NCBI GenBank assembly: GCA_037176725.1
Contig: JAZBRS010000075.1
Coordinates: 78,928,001-78,992,000, forward strand
DNA from: Posidonia oceanica
Taxonomy: Eukaryota > Streptophyta > Magnoliopsida > Alismatales > Posidoniaceae
DNA length: 64,000 nt
Direction of reading: 5' to 3'
Notes under the pieces: model-generated
The model's input: only the letters and a program-made list of their open reading frames with translations
Databases searched by the model: none
Told to the model about the DNA's origin: nothing
Made by a program: the position numbers and the translations under genes
Shown: piece after piece, positions 1-10,222 of the stretch
Numbering within the stretch: position 1 is the stretch's first letter
How the letters are laid out: every line of letters begins with the position of its first letter

Positions 1-597
1 ACTCCCTCTTCCTCTCCAGTATTCTTGTCGGACGTCGAATCGCCCCTACGCCCCACGCCGGACTTCCTCCTCCACCGACCACCGCCCCACACCATAGGAT
101 GCCAGGACACATTATTGATCATGGCGGTGGAAAATATTATTATTTATCTAGATCTTATTTGTCTTGAAGATATTTCATTTTAAATTTTTGTTGAAGACAA
201 TGCTATCTTTTAGATGAGAATTTTTGTCAAATGAATTTGTTAGATCTACAAGTCTTGATTGTCTGTTTTACACTTTACTGAATCTTTTTGTGGAGCATAC
301 AGGTCTTGAAGAGAATGGTGTTATATTATCTATTTGTTGAATACATGTCTTTCTTTGAAACCATGTCCTACGAAATCCATTGTAAATTCTAGTACTTATG
401 TAAACAGTGCTTGAATATGATAAAAATTCATATCTTGATTGTTGAGTTTATTTTTTATTGTTGAATATATTTAGGTCTCTTTTCTTCTTCTTTTTACAAA
501 CACCTCCATAGCACAACACATACTTGCCAATGGAGACATTTATGGAATCTCCGACCACATTTATTTAGATAATGTTATTCTTTTACTAAATTATGTT
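1..597. other. Gene-free flank
   Basis: No supported coding region. The first hundred bases are C-rich and unlike the AT-rich sequence after them, so they may be the edge of a gene or element that begins outside the window. I see no recognisable domain in either strand. Confidence 0.4.
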
Positions 598-652
598 TAA
601 TTGTGGATGACTTAATTGTAGATGACTTAATTGTGGATGACTTAATGTGGTT
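598..652 (+). repeat. Short tandem repeat, about 18-bp unit, three copies
   Basis: The block TTGTGGATGACTTAA is repeated with one substitution (TTGTAGATGACTTAA in the middle copy). It is a small minisatellite with no coding context, just upstream of the hAT-type terminal sequence. Confidence 0.7.
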
Positions 653-759
653 GTGGTTAATAACTTAATATACTGATTAATTTTTTTCTATCTTATATCT
701 GGTTATATTCTTTCATTTTTTACTATCAACATTGTATTTTTTTCTATATGTTTTATTAA

Positions 760-914
760 ATGGTTAAACCACAAATCGAACCGAACCAAATCGATTTTGA
801 GTGGTTCGGTTTCAATAAATAAAATGGTTCGGTTTGGTTTAAAAATTGTTCAAACCGAACCATATGATTGGATTTGTGGTTTTACCTCAAACTGAACTAT
901 GTCCACTCCTAGTT
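760..914 (-). mobile_element. Terminal remnant of a hAT-type (TIR) transposon
   Basis: Read on the minus strand the segment begins TAGGAGTGGACATAGTTC, which has the TAGGGGTG-like start common to plant hAT transposons. It is followed by many GGTTCGGTTTGGTTT / AACCGAACC blocks in both orientations, which fold on each other (AAACCACAAATC near 769 pairs with GATTTGTGGTTT near 870). The matching left terminus was not found, so this is either a truncated end or a small MITE with a diverged left end. Confidence 0.45.
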
Positions 915-929
915 ATATCCATGGGTCTA

Positions 930-1330
930 GGTTCAAATTTTAAATTATGGATCTAGACCTAGACCTAGACCTAACCCGTTGCCATGTTTACCCACACATG
1001 CAATGTTGTAGGCATGGCGTGGTACCCTAGCAGCTCAACCAATTGTGGTGCACCTCATCCACCATGTTATTAGCAATGGGAACTCCACTCGGCTCTTGTA
1101 GGATCCATGGCTTGGAGAACCTCTCATTGACACTTATGGTGCTAGCCTTGCAAGAGACGTTGCTTGTCAAGCGAACGCCTTAGTCAGTACGATTATTTAG
1201 TAGCAGCGGTGGTGTCTCCCTTCCTCTCCTTCCAACATCGCCTTGCTCAAGGATTGGCCGGTGTGCACCCCTCTACCTATCAACCTTGCACCGGACATTG
1301 TCATTTGGACCCTGCGACCTCAACCGCTTC
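930..1330 (+). repeat. First copy of a duplicated LINE segment
   Basis: This stretch is a diverged direct duplicate of about 1655-2015, offset by roughly 704 bp. Both copies share the GGATCTAGA leader, the GGCATGGCG block, the ACTCCACTCGGCTCTTG block and the segment that encodes the I-G-D-G/N-S-T motif typical of LINE C-terminal regions. This copy carries an extra stop (TTATTAGCAATGG against TTATTGGCGATGG) and then runs into unrelated DNA after about 1325. It is non-coding debris. Confidence 0.75.
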
Positions 1331-1654
1331 GACACCCTTCCCATCACCTTATGACCCACTCTCCATGATCACCACCCTTGTATCATTGGTTCTCATTCCT
1401 TTTTTGTTGTGATGTATGGATTATTGGATTATTATTGTTATTTAGTTTTTCTCTAACAAAAGTGCTTGTTATTAATTATTATAATGATTTGATTAGGAAT
1501 TTTGTTATGTATAATATTCATCGGTAATTTTATAAATTATAGTAATAATTGTAAATAATAGATCTTTTTCATTAGATTTTTATACAAGTAGCATTTAATG
1601 TTTAGGCCCATTAGACCCGAGACTTGTACCCAATCTCATTATATTCTTAAGTCT

Positions 1655-2745
1655 GAGTCTAAATTTTAGACTACGGATCTAGATCAAGACCCGACCTACA
1701 CATGCAGTGTTATGGGCATGGCGTTGTACCCTAGCGGCTCGACCACTTGTGGTGCACCTCATCCGCCATGTTATTGGCGATGGAAACTCCACTCGGCTCT
1801 TGCAGGATCCATGGCTTGGAGAACCTCTCATTGGCACTTATGGCGCTAGCCTCGCGAGAGACCTCGCTTGTCAAGCGGACGCCTTAGTCAGTATGATTAT
1901 TCAGCAGCAGCGGTGGTGCCTCCCTTCCTCTCCTTCTTCCAGCATCGCCTTGCTCAGGGATTGGCTGGCGTGCACCCCTCTTGCTGTCAACCCTGCACCG
2001 GACGTCGTCATTTGGACCCCGCGTCCAAATGGGTTTTCCCTGAAGTCCGCATGCATGGGAGGCGGTGAGATACTGTGCGACGCCGCTGTCTTCGGCTACA
2101 ACCTCGTGGCACTCTCTTCACTTCCCCCGCCATGCGATCACCCTCTGGAAAATTCTGCGCCAATGCCTTCAAACCCAGGAGTGCTTGCGGCGCCGTGGTT
2201 ACGTGCTTGTTTCTAGATGTGCACTTTGTCAGGCGGCACCTGAGGACACTGCGCACTTGTTCTTTGCCTGTCCGTTCTCTCGCGGTGTGGCAAGAATTCA
2301 TGGAGATGTTAGGCCTATCACATGAACAGGTCCGTTCTCTCTGGCACATGAACGGTAAGCACATGAACGATAAAGACATATTTCTCCAAGCATAGAGTGC
2401 GCTCTCCAAGCAACATCCTGAGAGAAGCTCTGGACTTGACCACTATTAAGCTCATGAACAGTAAGCACATGAACAATAGACGTCGTCGGCAATTCGGGAT
2501 GAAGAACGCCTGCTACTTAGGAGATGGGGAATACTATAGCTTTTGTATTTCTGGCCTGTTGGCGTAGTTTTTTGTTGCAACCCGTTTCTGGTTTTTGGGT
2601 GATGTGAGCCGTGTTTGGGCCACCTTGGGCATTGCCTTTGCTGTCTTTGATAGCACTCTTTGTATATAATATTTTGGGTTTACTTAATATATTTGGGAGC
2701 AGTTGCTCCCTTCGCTTCGGCAAAAAAAGAAAGAAAGAAAGAAAA
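1655..2745 (+). mobile_element. 3' fragment of an L1-type LINE retrotransposon
   Basis: The segment encodes pieces of the C-terminal part of a plant LINE polyprotein. In one frame there is the VIGDGNSTRLLQDPWLGEPL motif that precedes the zinc-binding domain; a shifted frame carries C-ALCQAAPEDTAHLFFACPFS, the Cys/His core of the reverse-transcriptase zinc-binding domain (zf-RVT family). A frameshift near 2070 separates them. The end has a typical LINE 3' tail: TTGCTCCCTTCGCTTC followed by an A-rich (AAAG)n run from about 2720. No reverse-transcriptase core is present, so it is a 5'-truncated dead copy. Confidence 0.8.
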
Positions 2746-3466
2746 GGCACGGCGGTGGAGTGTAATCATTCCTTGGAGTTTGTAATGATGTTGTCTCTGC
2801 ATCGCATTCTTATCATCCATCCGTATCTATTACATACGAATATAATGATGAACTCTAGATATCGATGCAAAATACTATTCCGTACAGTTACAACCAACCA
2901 CTTCATGCAAACGCCATCCTTACGCGATCGAGTGCTTGTGGAAGCAAGAGGCGATGCTCATGCAGCGAAAGATTCTGTGGAGTTTGAATACAACCCAAGA
3001 AGAAGAGGCGAAAGAAGTAGAGGACGAAGAAGAATAATAATAATTCAGTAATTGCTCTAGTCAGAACTTTGGAAACCAGAAGATATGATGCATTACTTTC
3101 TTGTGATCCCAATACCCTTACCATGTTCATCGTCAAGTCACTAATCAAAATCATGTTCTTCTTTCTTGGTTTGCAAAAAGGATAATTGCAATGCACGTGT
3201 GCATACACTTTAGGAGAAGTGCATACTTTTGTTCACTACACAAGCATTATTTGTGGATCTAAACGTAAGAATATGAGAAAAAGAAATGTATATACTGCAT
3301 TTGATGAGAGATTCATCATCATGGATTAAAGAGTTTAAGTGCTATGGCCTCAGCTGGAGCCGAAAAGAAGTATGGATGGGTTCTTCTTGTTCAAATTTTT
3401 GGTGGAGAGGATCAAAAGGTAAGAGGCTTTTGTGTTTAAAAAAAAAAAGGGGTAGGAGGCCTTTTT
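2746..3466. other. Gene-free interval
   Basis: AT-rich DNA with stops in all frames. Nothing recognisable beyond short spurious reading frames. Confidence 0.4.
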
Positions 3467-3766
3467 ATGGAGCTTTGGAGGGCACAAACTTCTGACAGAG
3501 TTGCATTCATCAGTCATGAATATGCACCACTGACTGGAAAAGAGGAAAAATTTTCACCCAAGATTCAGCATCATTGCATGGTGTCCCAAGACTATGCAAA
3601 AGTAACCCTATACAGTGTGGAAATGGGACCCCTCATGCCCTATATTATTGTGTACTCATCTGATCGAAATCAGCTTATGGAAAATGCTCGGAAAGCTTTT
3701 GGTTTCATATCATTCTTTGAAACTGGAAAACTTTCCTACCGCTCAGAAGAAGTAATTCAAGTATAA
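3467..3766 (+). CDS. Unrecognised 99-residue reading frame, possibly an exon remnant
   Basis: An open frame with a plausible plant amino-acid composition (for example the stretches VAFISHEYAPLTGK and AFGFISFFETGKLSYRSEE) ends in TAA at 3764. I do not recognise its family. It lies about 490 bp upstream of the WRKY start codon on the same strand. It could be an exon of a decayed gene, a captured fragment, or chance; no splice partners were established. Confidence 0.18.
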   Translation: MELWRAQTSDRVAFISHEYAPLTGKEEKFSPKIQHHCMVSQDYAKVTLYSVEMGPLMPYIIVYSSDRNQLMENARKAFGFISFFETGKLSYRSEEVIQV

Positions 3767-4258
3767 AAAGGAACACAATTAGCCTTAAGTCGTGAAATGT
3801 TGGGCATATTCTCTGTACTCTCTGTATATATTCCAGCATGATAGTTGCTTGTTGCAGTTTACTTGGGAAGTGTTAGCTTCAAGAACAGTGAGTTTCTGGT
3901 CAGAGTTGTTGGTAAGTTAATTGAAGGAATTTTTTTGGTGAAAGTAGGGAAGAATCTACATAAGTGACACTGCAAAAACTCCAGTGGTTTTTAGCCTTTA
4001 CCTGACTACGGAATATAAGTGTTAAGTAGACTACAAGGACATCACTGAATTTTTGTTGGTGAGTTCACCTTGCAGACGCATAAATCTTTGTCTTTTTCTC
4101 TAAGTGGAAGAGGGTAATTTGGTAATTTTCTTCACAATATTATCCTACTGTTTCTTTTTTATGAGTCTGAAATCTAGCTATATTATTCTCTTGATGTACA
4201 CCAGTTTCTTATACTACTGCCACAAAGAGAATCCCCTCTTTTTGTGTGTGTGAGAGAG
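3767..4258 (+). promoter_or_regulatory. Presumed promoter and 5' UTR of the WRKY gene
   Basis: The 490 bp before the start codon are AT-rich and hold no coding sequence. A short GT/GA run (GTGTGTGTGAGAGAG) lies directly before the ATG at 4259, as is common in plant 5' UTRs. No TATA box or W-box (TTGACC/T) could be assigned with confidence, so the boundary is only positional. Confidence 0.3.
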
Positions 4259-4812
4259 ATGCTTCCTTCGACAACCTTGTTGAACCAAGGATTGATGTTG
4301 GCAGACCAAGGGAGCTTAACAAGTGCTCACATGGCCTTCTTCCACCAGGACTCCTCTCTATCTAACTTGGGTTTTCTTCCATATGGCTGCCACCACCCTT
4401 CCAGAGCTCCCAACGACCATTCTCCAATGGGAGATGCTGCATCTCAACTGAGAGAAAACATGTCTACTGCTGTGAAATCCAAACACGGGGATGCTGGTGT
4501 GCTGGTGGAAGCAGGAGCTTCTTTAGTTCAGAAATCCAGCAATGGCATGTGGTATGGTACCTCTTCCACTACTTCATAAGATTAATCTTGCTTAATTGAA
4601 ACATGTAAATAGAGCAAAAGGAAAGAGATCCGAGCCAGAAAACATCTTAATGTAGGTGTTGTTTTCCTACAGATGCTTGTTTTGTTTTTCTCTATTGTGA
4701 TCACTAGCTCTTGTAAAATTCTTTCATCAAATTTATCCTTTTTGAAACTTTAGTTCCTCTTCTGTATCATGAAAAAATAAACAAGATGTTTTCCTTCCAG
4801 TTTTTGCCAAAT

Positions 4813-4864
<52 letters not shown>

Positions 4865-7152
4865 TCCATGTATGCACAAATCAGGGCTTTTACCAGAAAT
4901 ATTATTTCCAGCAAAACTTCATAAGTATAAGAATAAAGATCTTTTTCACGTTCTTCTTCTTCTTCTTCTTCTACTTCTTCTCCTTCTTCTTGCATTATAT
5001 CGACACAGGCCATGGGCTGAAGATGAACAAGATCTAAGCAGCAAGAGACCAACATCATCAATTTTTGAGGAAAAACACAACAACAGTAACAACAATCTCT
5101 CAGCAGCGGGCATGAAGATGAAAAAGGTGAAGGCGAGGAGGAAGGTGCGAGAACCAAGGTTTTGCTTCAAAACCATGAGCGATGTGGATGTGTTGGACGA
5201 CGGCTACAAGTGGAGGAAGTACGGCCAAAAAGTTGTTAAGAACACACAGCACCCAAGGTAAGTAAATTGATCGTCAAACTTAGATCTAGCACAAAGAAGA
5301 CCCAGAAGTCACGCAAGTGCTTTTCATTCTGCTTGTCACCAGTCATATACTACGTTTCTTTCCCTATGTTTCTCAGATCATGCACCTTGACTACTATTCA
5401 CCTTCATTCTTGCGTGGGTGGAGTGATCACGTGCAGAATCTTCCTCTTTATTTGTGTATTGCAGAAGAATGATTGCGTTAGTTTTTTTTTTTGAAAATGA
5501 TGAACAAGAATTGATATATATCTATTTAGGACAATGTGTAAAACATACTAAAGGGATTTTGTTATTGGCGTTCCACGCTGACCTTGGGTGGATTAATCCC
5601 TTGTAATGACCTTAATGGAACTTTAGTAATGTGTTTTAGACTAGGTTTTGGTGGTGGGTTTTGTAGGTTCGCAATTACAAGAAGCAATGTAATAATAACA
5701 TAATACTAACTTACTCTTCGGATTGGTGGATACAGACAGTGTGCAGATCTTGAGTGTATAACATTTTAGAAGATAACTAGGGCTGTATTAATTATACGGA
5801 GATAAGGAAACAGGACTGTTAAGTAAAGTGGGTTATATATATATGAGAAACAAGCTCTAGGGAGTTGTAATTAAGCAAATTATCCCAACAAATGTACAAA
5901 AATGTTGTATATCAGATGCACGTGTAGATCGAACTGCTTCTTCAGGGGCTGTTAGCCAGGCTGCATATACCACTTCATGTTTTTTGGTTTTATGAAAATT
6001 AATCAAGACATGTAAATATTATTTCAGTATATCACCAGCATGGCAGAATGCTTAGTTTTCTTTCTTTCTTTTTTTATTTCAAATTTATTTAAATAACTAG
6101 GAAATGTTGGTTTACTATATTTACAAGGGCACAGTAATTATAAACATATAGTTTTTAGTGTTTGTTTGAATGTATTAGTTATTTTTTGCTTTTCTGAGAG
6201 TCGAAGGAAAGGTTTCCTAAAACCTGAGTTGTAGTCTTGGAATATAGCTGTTTCCAGACACTACCTTACTTCCTGTACAAACTTGATTATTTCCAACCTT
6301 TTTAATCAAATCCCTATGAACAGGTTCACTAATCATAAACGATTAAAAGTACATATTAAGCTTGTATCTAGTTTTGGCATTCCTAAACTTGTTTCTCATT
6401 AACACTACCTTCTTAACATATAAAATTTATTATGTAACCTCCTGTGAGCTGCTATATATACGTGTTCATCTAGCACTCAATTTTAATCCATAGCCACACT
6501 TATGACCATAGTCCATAGGGCAGTCCTATAAGTTTTATGTGCGATGGAGGACTTTTATATATTGTCTAAAATTACATTTGGAACTGCAGCTTTCGTTAGA
6601 AAAACGTTTTTCTATGATCAGCATTTTTTCATCGAGAGCTTTCATCGAGGTCTTTCATCTAGAACTTATCTCAAAAGCAGCGATCCATTTAAGAGAGCTT
6701 TCTGTAAATTTTGAACCAGAAAAGCTGTTGACAAAAAAACTACAATATGTAGCTTTTTGTTCCAAACGGATCCTAAATGGAATGCAGTGAGAATAACGCA
6801 TTCTCTTATTACTTGGTCCATTCCAGCTTTGCATGCCTATCCTTGAATGCAAATTAAAATGGACACTCTAAGATCCTGATCAAGCTAGCCAAGCCAGTTA
6901 TTACTAAATCAAATAAAAACTCTCGCCAATGCAGATTATTGAAGAACTTGTTCAGTCTGAACTGATTAATTGTTGATATGCAGGAGTTACTACCGATGCA
7001 CGCAAGACAACTGCCGGGTGAAGAAACGTGTGGAACGACTCGCAGAAGATCCCCGGATGGTTATCACAACCTACGAGGGCCGGCATGCACACTCTCCTTC
7101 ACATGATGCTGATGATTCCCAGCCATCATCCCAGTTCAACTTCTTCTGGTAG
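4259..7152 (+). CDS. WRKY13: WRKY transcription factor, group IIc, WRKY13-like (three exons)
   Basis: Exons 4259-4551, 5009-5257 and 6984-7152 join in phase to a 236-residue protein. The introns have GT-AG borders and both are phase 2. The second falls in the Arg codon before SYYRC, the conserved R-type WRKY intron. Exon 2 carries a basic stretch ([16 protein letters not shown], from about residue 134), then [17 protein letters not shown] with the DNA-binding heptapeptide at 166-172. Exon 3 supplies the zinc finger: Cys186, Cys191, His215, His217 (C-X4-C-X23-H-X-H, group IIc). The C-terminus QFNFFW and the REPRFCFKT lead-in match WRKY13 rather than WRKY12. Arabidopsis WRKY13 promotes lignification of stem sclerenchyma and affects flowering; the same role here is inference. 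The start is the first ATG; the exon 1 donor was chosen because the nearby alternative at 4557 breaks the frame. Confidence 0.93.
4816..4860 (+). repeat. (CT)n microsatellite in WRKY intron 1
   Basis: An uninterrupted CT dinucleotide run of about 45 bp lies within the first intron (4552-5008). On the opposite strand it reads (GA)n. Such runs are usually length-polymorphic and make good markers. Confidence 0.95.
4949..4992 (+). repeat. (CTT)n tract forming the polypyrimidine tract of intron 1
   Basis: An imperfect CTT trinucleotide run ends about 16 bp before the exon 2 acceptor (CGACACAG at 5001-5008). By position it can act as the polypyrimidine tract for this acceptor. Its length may vary between individuals. 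Confidence 0.75.
5258..6983 (+). other. WRKY intron 2 (R-type position)
   Basis: A 1,726-bp intron with a consensus donor (AAG|GTAAGT) and acceptor (ATATGCAG). It interrupts the WRKY domain at the site conserved in groups IIc, IId, IIe and III. It is AT-rich and has no coding signal apart from a probable MITE near its 3' end. Confidence 0.85.
6560..6776. mobile_element. Probable MITE inside WRKY intron 2
   Basis: The left side reads CATTTGGAACTGCAGCTTTC and the right side, reversed, reads CGTTTGGAACAAAAAGCTAC. They share the TTTGGAAC core with AGCT a few bases inside, in inverted orientation around 200 bp of AT-rich sequence. Size and termini fit a small non-autonomous DNA transposon. The target duplication could not be fixed, so family and exact ends are open. 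Confidence 0.4.
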
Positions 7153-9065
7153 CCAACCAGTACTCATCGCTAGCTCCCTCTCTCTTTCTGTTGTATTCGT
7201 TGGCTTCATTCACATGTAAATTTTCTTTTCTCCAGTACGTACTATTGCATCTTAGAGAGAAGTCTTGTATTATTGACTATATATATACGTATCTAGGCTA
7301 AAATAATATGCTAGCTACTTCAGCACATGAAGCTTAGTAGATGTGGGTATGCCCACTGATCAACTACTCTTTGTATGTAGATTGGTATCTGTCAAGGCCT
7401 AATATGTCATCCTCTTTTCATTCTGTTTTGAATCATGGCGTTTGCAGAAGGGCCATAGATGCCTTTGCAGAAAGAGGTAGAAAATCATTGAGATTTATAA
7501 ATCAATAGCCTGATATATTTTAACATGTATGTATGGACTTGATTAAAGAAAATGTTATTTTCTTCATGAAATCATTGGCGTATTAATTAATTAATAAGCA
7601 CCGGCTATCTCAGAATGCTTATCGCAGATCAAGAGACATAATCTATCTTTACTAGATCAGTTTGAAGATTTGTTGAGTGTCCTGTCAACTCTGCTCAATC
7701 CCCCTTCTATTTATGTATTTCTTCTCGTTCAATTTCACTACAATCGATGTGTAGGATGAATACAACTTAAAATAAAATCAGCATCATCTTTTTTCTCTAA
7801 CAAAGTTAACATTTTAGACTCCCTTATGCGTGACATATCCTTAATATGATGGTTTAGTTGGTTTTTGCGGATCAAAGTGTTACGTTTGATCAAATAAAGC
7901 AATCAGGTTGACCCTGTCAGAATTACTGTCAAATGTAATAAAATTAGCATTTACACCATTGTAACCACATGTCTATTTAGCCCAGTCTTATTTTCGCTCA
8001 GTCGAACCAATATCGGGCCAAGATGCTTCTACCACCTTACATATTTTGTATCAAGATCGATCTTTCTCACTTGAGAATCCTCAACAGTTTCCATCGAGAA
8101 CCCACACTAATTTTCCTAAAATTCGTCCTTCTCCTCCTATGTAGGACTAAGGGTGTGTTGGCATCACTTCTAAGCAATTTCTAGCCTTGTTATGGTAGAA
8201 GTTTCAAATGATCCTAGATTTTTGGAGCTTCCTGGAGAAAACTATAGACTAGTAGTGCGTTTACTACACAGGTTCCGGACATACTGTTTCTCCCATCGGT
8301 GATGTCAACATACCTTGAGATACCATTTGTTCAATTTCTAAACACCAGGATTTTGAACATAGATTCCAAGGTGAAAATAACTAGTATAACATTGTCATGA
8401 AATCTCACTAAACTCTTGTTTTCCCTTTTAGATGAAAAAGGTCATAGTTCATGAAAATCTTTGACTAATACATCTTGAAATGTGCAACTCACATATATGA
8501 ATTCTAGGAGGCGTCCACCTTGTGTCCAACTCTAGAGAGAGTCTCATGTTATCTCTATACAATTGTATTGTACAAACAGAAAAGAGGATGCTGCTTTGCT
8601 AAAGTAGCTGAGATGGCTTCTTGGTCTCTTTTTTTAATTTGTTTCTAATAAAGTTTAAAATCTAAACACATCATCATTTAATTTATACCGTGTTCTATGA
8701 CATATCTTAATTTCAATTTTTTTTAGTTTTTTCACCATTGATTTGACACATTTAGTTTTGACATCTAAAATTTACTGATTTTTGAGAATTTTAGATGAAT
8801 AAGGTATAATCACTGGATTATAATAAAATTTTATACTAGTGCTACATATTCTTTGCTAAATCACATGGCCTTCACAAACACTAAATACCAAACAATGAAC
8901 TAAGCTGAAGTATGCTCCTTGACAAAGCTCGATGGAGAAATGTTGCTTAAGTTATTCATGTACATCCTTCAATCTTAAAATAATAACGGGCTTTTTTTTT
9001 AACTCGCCATTAAGCATACATGCAAAGATACAAATCACCGACATTACCATCCACGAACCTTATGT
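7153..9065. other. Gene-free 3' flank of the WRKY gene
   Basis: The first few hundred bases must contain the WRKY 3' UTR; no canonical AATAAA was pinned down. The rest is AT-rich with no domain in either strand and no obvious repeat. Confidence 0.5.
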
Positions 9066-9299
9066 TGTGTTTGGTACGCTGGAATAGAGACCAAAATGGA
9101 ATGAAAAAAGTGAATCAGAATGGAATTCCGATGTTTGGTACAAAAATAACTTCGAAATAGCCATGGGAATGAAATTCCTATGGGAATGAAATTCCTATTA
9201 AACATGGAAATTTTATTCCTTCCTAAGAGACAATGAATCACATTCCTTGTCCATTAGAATAAAAAAAAATACCTAACGGCTTCCTCTCTCCTCCACCCC

Positions 9300-9795
9300 C
9301 TCCCTCCTCCGCCCCCTCCCACTACCACCAGATCTCTTCCTTCCTCCTCCTTTTCACCGATCTCGTCCCCCTCAACACCCACGACCCTAGCACCACCACC
9401 AAGAAGAAGAAGAAAACTACCACCTGAAAGAAGAAGAACGACGAGGAGCCTGACAACCGTGCCACACACCTCCGCTTCCTCCCTCTACCGCAAGATCTCC
9501 TCCTTCCTCCTCCCATTCACCGACATCGTCCCCCTCGACACCCATGACCCTAGCACCACCACCAAGAAGAAGAAGAAAACTACCACCCGAAAGAAGAAGA
9601 AGAACGACGAGGAGCCTGACAACCGCGCCAAACACCTCCGCTTCCTCGCTTTACCGCCAGATCTCCTCGTTCCTCCACCCATTCGCCAACCTTGACCCCA
9701 CCACAACCACCAAGAAGAAGAAGAAAACCACCACTCGAAAGAAGAAGAATGACCAGGAGCCCGACAACGACACCGCACACCTCCGCTCCCTCCTT
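9300..9795 (+). repeat. Three tandem copies of a ~155-bp coding-like segment
   Basis: Blocks at about 9310-9475, 9485-9640 and 9650-9780 repeat the order: CAAGATCTCCTCCTTCCTCC-like start, CACCGAC..GTCCCC, a (AAG)n run, CACCCGAAAGAAGAAG and GAGCCTGACAACCG. The last copy is the most diverged. The copies keep similar lengths, but the reading frame shifts between them. The repeat is inside the TIR element. Confidence 0.8.
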
Positions 9796-10035
9796 CCTCC
9801 AGACCAGGTGAAGAACGATATCTTCGCCCGGTGGCTTTCGGATCCGTACGTGATGGATGTGAAAGAGAAGGACTCTTCTGCATCCGTCATCGTGGTGGAG
9901 TTGTCATTGATCACCGAAACCCCCATCCAATTCGAGAACCCCATCTCAGAAAACCCCAGAATCCCCGCGGTGGAGCTCAATTTCTCCGATTCCGGAGCAA
10001 GCCTCTCTCTCCACCGCCGCTCCTCTACTCCTTAG
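9544..10035 (+). CDS. Hypothetical reading frame inside the TIR element
   Basis: A 163-codon frame starts within the second repeat copy and runs past the third into unique sequence (segments such as VKNDIFARWLSDPYVMDVKE and NPISENPRIPAVELNFSD). The N-terminal half is Lys/Thr-rich low-complexity sequence from the repeats. The unique half looks more protein-like and could be a captured host exon. I do not recognise it; it is equally possible that the frame is chance in GC-rich DNA. Confidence 0.2.
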   Translation: MTLAPPPRRRRKLPPERRRRTTRSLTTAPNTSASSLYRQISSFLHPFANLDPTTTTKKKKKTTTRKKKNDQEPDNDTAHLRSLLPPDQVKNDIFARWLSDPYVMDVKEKDSSASVIVVELSLITETPIQFENPISENPRIPAVELNFSDSGASLSLHRRSSTP

Positions 10036-10222
10036 ATCGGGAGAGAAGGGGAAGAAAGATGACGATGTCATGGTCGTCGATCAACGAGAATTCCACTCTG
10101 TATTTTGATTGCATACCAAACACATGAATGGAATAAAACTATTCCATTCCATTCCATTCTAAATTTCATTCCAGAGTTCATTCCATTCTTACTTACTTTC
10201 ATTCCAGTATACCAAACGCTAC

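Larger units (their letters stand above)
9066..10221. mobile_element. Non-autonomous TIR transposon, probably hAT-like
   Basis: Terminal inverted repeats: left TGTGTTTGGTACGCTGGAAT, right (reversed) TAGCGTTTGGTATACTGGAAT less one base. Both are followed by sub-terminal GGAATG/CATTCC blocks. Left flank CCTTATGT (9058-9065) resembles CCTTATTG at 38929-38936, the sequence that follows once the retrotransposon at 10223-38924 is removed. This looks like an 8-bp hAT-type target duplication with two mismatches. The interior has no transposase; it holds a triplicated purine/pyrimidine-biased segment and one open frame, so the element needs a partner for movement. Confidence 0.7.

Noticed and set aside
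4552..4564. Alternative exon 1 donor at 4557 (GTACCT) for the WRKY gene
   Set aside because: It leaves the codon in phase 1 while the exon 2 acceptor needs phase 2, so the WRKY domain would be out of frame.
4750..5176. Glu/Arg-rich minus-strand frames over WRKY intron 1
   Set aside because: Produced by the (CT)n and (CTT)n microsatellites.
9254..9883. Gly/Val/Arg-rich minus-strand frames
   Set aside because: Shadow of the (AAG)n-bearing triplicated segment; no start context or domain.
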